This document shows positions 1-3,523 of a DNA stretch of 5,520 bases, in pieces (the first letter of the stretch is position 1; every line of letters starts with the position of its first letter). Origin of the DNA: an uncultured Eubacteriales bacterium (GTDB taxonomy: Bacteria > Bacillota_A > Clostridia > Oscillospirales > Oscillospiraceae); the NCBI GenBank assembly GCA_949451265.1, contig CASTQR010000116.1, positions 1 to 5,520 on the forward strand. Direction: 5' to 3'. Position numbers and translations under genes: made by a program. The notes beneath the pieces are model-generated. The model was given only the letters and a program-made list of their open reading frames with translations. It did no database searches and was not told where the DNA came from.

Positions 1-972
1 GCCGCCCACGCCGTCCACTGCTTCTTCCAGGACCGGGGCTTCGTCTACGTCCACACCCCCATCATCACCGCCTCCGACTGCGAGGGCGCGGGGGAGATGT
101 TCCAGGTCACCACCCTGGACATGAGCAATCCGCCCCGTCTGGAGGACGGCTCGGTGGACTTCTCCAAGGACTTCTTCGGCAAGCACGCCAGCCTCACCGT
201 GTCCGGCCAGCTCAACGCGGAGAACTTCGCCATGGCCTTCGGCAGCGTGTACACCTTCGGCCCCACCTTCCGGGCGGAGAACTCCAACACCCAGCGCCAC
301 GCCGCCGAGTTCTGGATGATCGAGCCGGAGATGGCCTTCTGCGACCTGGCGGACGACATGGACGTGGCGGAGGCCATGATCAAGCACATCATCAACACGG
401 TGATGGACAAGTGCCCCGACGAGATGGCCTTCTTCAACTCCTTCGTGGACAAGGGGCTGGTGGAGCGTCTGAAGCACGTGGCCTCCTCCGACTTCGCCCG
501 GGTGAGCTACACCGACGCCATTGAGATCCTCAAGCAGAACAACGACAAGTTCGACTACAAGGTGGAGTGGGGCTGCGATTTGCAGACGGAGCACGAGCGG
601 TACCTCACCGAGCAGGTCTACAAAAAACCCGTGTTCGTCACCGACTACCCCAAGGAGATCAAGGCGTTCTATATGCGGCTCAACGACGACGGGAAAACCG
701 TGGCGGCGGCGGACTGCCTGGTGCCGGGCATCGGGGAGATTATCGGCGGCTCCCAGCGCGAGGAGCGCATCGACGTGCTGGAGGCCCGGATGAAAGAGCT
801 GGGCATGAACCCGGAGGACTACTGGTGGTACTGCGACCTGCGGCGGTACGGCTCCTGCCGCCACGCGGGGTTCGGCCTGGGCTTTGAGCGGATGGTGATG
901 TACCTGACGGGCATCAGCAACATCCGGGACGTGGAGCTGCACCCCCGCACCGTGGGGAACGCGGAGTTTTAA
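1..972 (+). CDS. asnS: Asparaginyl-tRNA synthetase (AsnRS), 3' part, cut by window start
   Basis: Class II aminoacyl-tRNA synthetase that charges tRNA-Asn with asparagine using ATP in the cytoplasm. The frame is open from base 1 and ends at TAA 970-972, giving 323 codons. Bacterial AsnRS is about 465 residues, so roughly 140 N-terminal residues (the OB-fold anticodon-binding domain) lie outside the window. Visible parts, by window codon: a motif 1-like segment ending HTPIIT (18-23); the active-site strand [11 protein letters not shown] (27-37); motif 2, [15 protein letters not shown] (90-104), where Arg91 is the ATP-contacting arginine; the conserved [16 protein letters not shown] region (about 179-194); [12 protein letters not shown] (about 245-256); and motif 3, GFGLGFERM (290-298), with Arg297. 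The GGSQREER and C-terminal NAEF segments are typical of AsnRS rather than AspRS or LysRS. One oddity is that the usual IPFPRT near the C-terminus reads ELHPRT here. The gene is followed by a terminator and appears transcriptionally separate from the next operon. Confidence 0.97.
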   Translation, partial: AAHAVHCFFQDRGFVYVHTPIITASDCEGAGEMFQVTTLDMSNPPRLEDGSVDFSKDFFGKHASLTVSGQLNAENFAMAFGSVYTFGPTFRAENSNTQRHAAEFWMIEPEMAFCDLADDMDVAEAMIKHIINTVMDKCPDEMAFFNSFVDKGLVERLKHVASSDFARVSYTDAIEILKQNNDKFDYKVEWGCDLQTEHERYLTEQVYKKPVFVTDYPKEIKAFYMRLNDDGKTVAAADCLVPGIGEIIGGSQREERIDVLEARMKELGMNPEDYWWYCDLRRYGSCRHAGFGLGFERMVMYLTGISNIRDVELHPRTVGNAEF

Positions 973-974
973 GG

Positions 975-999
975 CCGTTCCCGCCGGGGCGGGGAACGG
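975..999. repeat. GC-rich inverted repeat directly after asnS
   Basis: CCGTTCCC (975-982) and GGGAACGG (992-999) are perfect 8-bp arms around a 9-base loop, starting two bases after the asnS stop codon. There is no T-tract after it, so it is not a canonical intrinsic terminator. It may be a 3' stabilising hairpin on the asnS message or part of a REP-like palindromic element together with the next structure. Confidence 0.6.
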
Positions 1000-1047
1000 G
1001 GTTCCACCACGGCGGGGCGCGGAGCCCCGCCCCCGTAGCGGGGAACC
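1000..1047. repeat. Nested palindrome, REP-like intergenic element
   Basis: Outer arms GGTTCC (1000-1005) and GGAACC (1042-1047) enclose a perfect inner stem, GGCGGGGC (1011-1018) with GCCCCGCC (1024-1031), loop GCGGA. A competing small hairpin, CCCCG-TAG-CGGGG, lies at 1031-1043. The GGAAC/GTTCC motif is shared with the preceding inverted repeat, so the two structures could also pair with each other. No reading frame is apparent here. Whether the unit recurs in the genome cannot be judged from one window. Confidence 0.5.
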
Positions 1048-1068
1048 TGAAATTTTAAGCGCACAAGG

Positions 1069-1099
1069 ACAGCCCCCGGCTTACGCCGGGGGCTGTTTT
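1069..1099 (+). terminator. Rho-independent terminator of asnS
   Basis: The perfect 12-bp stem ACAGCCCCCGGC (1069-1080) / GCCGGGGGCTGT (1085-1096) has a four-base loop TTAC and is followed by TTTT (1096-1099). It lies 97 bases after the asnS stop codon and before the next promoter. The very GC-rich stem makes up for a short T-tract. The opposite strand lacks a strong T-tract at the matching place, so it acts mainly on the + strand. It separates asnS from the MarR-exporter operon. Confidence 0.9.
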
Positions 1100-1102
1100 C
1101 AG

Positions 1103-1138
1103 CCTTCCCCCTGGAAGGGGGAGGGCCGAGGGCCCTCC
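1103..1138. repeat. Overlapping C-tract/G-tract hairpins
   Basis: Two mutually exclusive hairpins share bases. The first pairs 1103-1111 (CCTTCCCCC) with 1117-1125 (GGGGGAGGG), loop TGGAA, with one G-U wobble. The second is a perfect 8-bp stem, GGAGGGCC (1120-1127) with GGCCCTCC (1131-1138), loop GAG. C-tract/G-tract palindromes of this kind are, from memory, frequent between genes of gut Oscillospiraceae. There is no T-tract, so it is not an obvious terminator. It lies upstream of the promoter and is probably not in the operon transcript. Confidence 0.5.
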
Positions 1139-1180
1139 GCATACCCTGGACGGAGCGGGGGAAATTTTTCATTAGGGGTC

Positions 1181-1208
1181 TTGACTTTTTCCCCGCCGTG
1201 AGTAAAAT
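1181..1208 (+). promoter_or_regulatory. Sigma-A-type promoter of the MarR-exporter operon
   Basis: The -35 box TTGACT (1181-1186, 5 of 6 to consensus) and -10 box TAAAAT (1203-1208, 5 of 6) are separated by 16 bases. Transcription should start near 1214-1216, about 48 bases ahead of the MarR start codon. The surroundings are locally AT-richer than the genes. It is the only convincing promoter between asnS and the operon, and the 23-bp palindrome begins five bases after the -10 box. Confidence 0.8.
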
Positions 1209-1212
1209 AGGA

Positions 1213-1235
1213 CGCACGCTAATGATTAGCGTGCG
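1213..1235. promoter_or_regulatory. Perfect palindromic operator, probable MarR binding site
   Basis: CGCACGCTAA (1213-1222) and TTAGCGTGCG (1226-1235) are perfect 10-bp arms around the centre TGA. The site spans the predicted transcription start, just after the -10 box and 13 bases before the Shine-Dalgarno of the MarR gene. MarR dimers bind palindromes of this size and often repress their own promoters, so autorepression of this operon is the likely role. In RNA the same bases could form a 5'-leader hairpin, but the near-complete symmetry and position fit a protein operator better. That this MarR protein is the binder is inferred from adjacency. Confidence 0.8.
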
Positions 1236-1248
1236 AACGATTTGACGG

Positions 1249-1255
1249 AAGGAGG
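1249..1255 (+). promoter_or_regulatory. Ribosome binding site fixing the MarR start
   Basis: AAGGAGG is a full match to the anti-Shine-Dalgarno sequence and sits seven bases before ATG 1263. This decides against the in-frame upstream TTG at 1242, which lies before this site. Confidence 0.85.
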
Positions 1256-1262
1256 GCGCCCC

Positions 1263-1793
1263 ATGGACGACCACCCCGGTGCGCTGCTGCACCAGCTCCT
1301 GCGCGCCCACCACAACGCCTGCATGGCGGCCCTGGCCCAGGGCGGCGTGCGGGACGTGGGTTCCCCCCGGCTGCTGTGGGAGCTGAGCCGTTACCCCGAC
1401 GACCCCGCCCAGGCCCCCACCCAGAAGGAGCTGGCCGACCGGCTCCACAGCGCGCCGCCCACCATCGCCGCCTCCCTGAAGGCGCTGGAGCGGCAGGGCT
1501 ACGTGGAGCGCCGCACCGATGAGAAGGACAGCCGCCGCAACCGCGTCGCCATCACCCAAAAGGGGCGGGACACCCTGGCGGCGGGGATGTCCGCTTTCCA
1601 GCGGGTGGAGGAGCATCTGTACCGGGGCTTCACCCCGGAGGAGCGGGAGCAGGCGGCCGGCTTCCACCGGCGCATGCTGGCCAACCTCTACCAGATCGGC
1701 GGGGACAGGCGGGCGGAGCCGCCCCGCGACCCCCTGGGCGCCCCGCCGGAGCCGTCCCAAGACCCCTTTGAAAGGAAGTGTACCACTTGTTAA
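1263..1793 (+). CDS. MarR-family winged-helix transcriptional regulator
   Basis: A 176-residue cytoplasmic DNA-binding protein, probably a ligand-responsive repressor of its own operon. The N-terminal helix (about 5-27) is the usual MarR dimerisation helix. A winged helix-turn-helix follows: TQKELADRLHSAPPTIAASL (53-72) covers the HTH with its recognition helix, then KALERQGYVERR (73-84). The wing is DEKDSRRNRVAITQKG (86-101), containing the family-typical D-x-R-x(3)-V-x-L/I-T pattern. C-terminal dimerisation helices run from about 103 to 146. The family is normally about 140-155 residues. Here a Pro/Arg-rich tail (about 148-176) extends it, ends in Cys-Thr-Thr-Cys, and overlaps the ribosome binding site and start of the exporter gene. 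ATG 1263 is chosen for its strong ribosome binding site. Position beside two ABC exporter genes and behind a palindromic operator suggests control of export in response to a toxic or signalling compound. The inducer is unknown. Confidence 0.94.
   Translation: MDDHPGALLHQLLRAHHNACMAALAQGGVRDVGSPRLLWELSRYPDDPAQAPTQKELADRLHSAPPTIAASLKALERQGYVERRTDEKDSRRNRVAITQKGRDTLAAGMSAFQRVEEHLYRGFTPEEREQAAGFHRRMLANLYQIGGDRRAEPPRDPLGAPPEPSQDPFERKCTTC
1771..1776 (+). promoter_or_regulatory. Ribosome binding site of first exporter gene, start ambiguous
   Basis: AAAGGA lies inside the 3' end of the MarR gene. It is one base before GTG 1778, too close for normal initiation, but 10 bases before TTG 1787, a workable distance. 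The spacing therefore favours TTG 1787 as the true start, although GTG 1778 is the longest open form. An in-frame TGA at 1769-1771 rules out anything further upstream. Confidence 0.6.
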
Positions 1794-3523
1794 AACGTAT
1801 CGCCTCTTACCTGAAGGGCTATGAGAGGTATGTCATCGGCTCCCCTGTGCTGGTGATTGCGGAGACGATCTGCCAGCTGATCATCCCCCTGCTCATGGCC
1901 CGGATCATCAACGAGGGCATCCTGAAGGAGGACATGGGCCCCATCTGGCAGTCCGGGGCGCTGATGGTGGCGGTGGCCCTGGCCGCTACCTTCACCGGCG
2001 GGTTGGCGGCCAAGTGCGCCACCAACGCCGCCCAGGGCCTGGGCGCCAACCTGCGCCGGGCGGAGTTTGAGAAGGTGTCCTCCTTCTCCTTCGCCGATAT
2101 TGACAAATTTTCCTCCTCCTCCCTCATCACCCGCATGACCAACGATGTGACCAACATCCAGAACACCTCCATGATCTGCCTGCGCATCCTCATCCGGGCG
2201 GTGACCATGCTCGTCGCCAGCGTGGCGCTCACCCTGTCCATCAACCCCAGGCTGGCCCTGGTGGTGCTGGTGATCCTGCCCATCATGGCCGTGGCGCTGA
2301 TGATCCTGATGAAGATCTGCTTCCCCCTGTTCGAGAAGATGCAGAAGGCGCTGGATCATCTCAACGAGAGGGTGCAGGAAAACCTCATCGCCGTGCGGGT
2401 GGTGAAATCCTACGTCCGGGAGGATCGGGAGCGGGAAAAGTTCATCGATGCCAACGATGGCTTCACCGCCGCCGGCCTGCGGGCGGTGCTGCGCATGGTG
2501 GCCATACAGCCGGTGATGATGATCTGTATGTCCGCTGCCACCGTGCTGGTGCTCTACTTCGGCGGCCAGATGGTGCTGGGGCTGGAGATGGATCTGGGCT
2601 ATCTCCAGACCGTGCTGGACTATATCATGCAGATCCTCATGTCCATCATGATGGTGGGCATGGCCGTCCTCCAGCTCACCCGCACCCAGGCCTCCCTCCA
2701 CCGGGTGTTTGAGGTCATCGACACACAGCCCTCCGTCACCGACGGCGGCGAACAGAGCCCGCCCGCCCCCGGGGGCCGGGTGGAGTTCCGGGACGTGTCC
2801 TTCCGCTACCGGATCGGGGGCGCCGGGGAGGACGTGCTCCACCACATCAGCCTGGACATACGCCCCGGCGAGTTCGTGGCCATTGTGGGGGGCACCGGCA
2901 CGGGCAAGTCCTCCCTGGTGAATCTGATCCCCCGGTTCTACGACGTACACAAGGGCCAGGTGCTGGTGGACGGGCTGGACGTGCGGGACTACCCCTTGGA
3001 CGATCTCCGGGGCCGGATTGGCATGGTGCTGCAAAACAATGTGCTGTTCTCCGGCACCATCCGGGAAAACCTGCTGTGGGGCAATGAGAACGCCACCGAG
3101 GAGGAGCTCATACAGGCGGCGAAGGACGCCCAGGCCTACGACTTCATCATGTCCTTCCCCGAGGGCTTCGACACCAATCTGGATCAGGGCGGCGTCAACG
3201 TGTCCGGCGGGCAGAAGCAGCGCTTGTGTATTGCCCGGGCCATGGTCCGAAAGCCTGCGGTGCTCATACTGGACGATTCCACCTCCGCCGTGGACTCCGC
3301 CACAGAAGGGCGCATCCGGGAGTCCTTCCGGGAGAATTTGAAGGGCACCACCGTCATCATCATCGCCCAGCGCATCAGCTCGGTGCAGTACGCCGACAAG
3401 ATCGTGGTGCTGGACGAGGGCGCCATAGCCGGCGTGGGCACCCACGACGAGCTGATGAACACCAGTAAAATCTACAAGGAGATCTACGATTCCCAGCAGG
3501 AAGGAGGGGCTGAGAATGGCTGA
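1778..3523 (+). CDS. ABC exporter half-transporter with degenerate ATP site (TM287-like)
   Basis: Inner-membrane half-transporter with fused transmembrane and ATPase domains, 581 residues from GTG (578 if it starts at TTG 1787). Six hydrophobic segments lie within about 18-300, including 18-40, 60-78, 138-155 and 157-180. The coupling-loop stretch VRVVKSYVREDREREKF (206-222) is typical of type IV exporters. In the ATPase domain: A-loop Tyr344; Walker A GGTGTGKS (371-378); Q-loop Gln419; signature VSGGQ (475-479); Walker B ending LILDD (496-500); and Gln531 in place of the switch histidine (IIAQR). The catalytic glutamate after Walker B is Asp500. Loss of both Glu and His marks the non-hydrolysing partner of a heterodimer, as in TM287 of TM287/288 and in BmrC/LmrC-type proteins. 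The intact signature would complete the active site of the second half-transporter. It overlaps the MarR gene by 16 bp (or 7) and the next gene by 8 bp. Substrate is unknown; drug, peptide or lipid export are all possible. Confidence 0.95.
   Translation: MYHLLKRIASYLKGYERYVIGSPVLVIAETICQLIIPLLMARIINEGILKEDMGPIWQSGALMVAVALAATFTGGLAAKCATNAAQGLGANLRRAEFEKVSSFSFADIDKFSSSSLITRMTNDVTNIQNTSMICLRILIRAVTMLVASVALTLSINPRLALVVLVILPIMAVALMILMKICFPLFEKMQKALDHLNERVQENLIAVRVVKSYVREDREREKFIDANDGFTAAGLRAVLRMVAIQPVMMICMSAATVLVLYFGGQMVLGLEMDLGYLQTVLDYIMQILMSIMMVGMAVLQLTRTQASLHRVFEVIDTQPSVTDGGEQSPPAPGGRVEFRDVSFRYRIGGAGEDVLHHISLDIRPGEFVAIVGGTGTGKSSLVNLIPRFYDVHKGQVLVDGLDVRDYPLDDLRGRIGMVLQNNVLFSGTIRENLLWGNENATEEELIQAAKDAQAYDFIMSFPEGFDTNLDQGGVNVSGGQKQRLCIARAMVRKPAVLILDDSTSAVDSATEGRIRESFRENLKGTTVIIIAQRISSVQYADKIVVLDEGAIAGVGTHDELMNTSKIYKEIYDSQQEGGAENG
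3501..3507 (+). promoter_or_regulatory. Ribosome binding site of second exporter gene
   Basis: AAGGAGG lies within the last codons of the first exporter gene, eight bases before ATG 3516. It fixes the start of the second half-transporter. Together with the ATGGCTGA overlap it suggests coupled translation and equal output of the two subunits. Confidence 0.85.

Noticed and set aside
1000..1047. Nested palindrome as a second intrinsic terminator
   Set aside because: No T-tract follows the stem. The bases after it (TGAAATTTTAAG) give only a short interrupted run, and the true terminator lies 20 bases further on.
1170..1175. CATTAG ahead of the -35 box as a second MarR half-site
   Set aside because: Only six bases match the operator core, with no paired arm. 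This is expected by chance in a locally AT-richer stretch.
1242..1262. Upstream TTG start giving a MarR protein seven residues longer
   Set aside because: The strong AAGGAGG lies at 1249-1255, downstream of this TTG and seven bases before ATG 1263, so it can only serve the ATG.
973..1262. Riboswitch, T-box leader or small RNA gene in the intergenic region
   Set aside because: No T-box or specifier-type conserved sequence is visible. The predicted 5' leader (about 48 bases) is too short for a riboswitch, and the remaining structures are simple palindromes.
969..1760. 263-codon open frame on the - strand across the intergenic region and MarR gene
   Set aside because: It crosses the terminator, promoter and operator on the other strand, is composed of Gly/Arg/Leu/Pro-rich sequence, and conflicts with a clear MarR gene.
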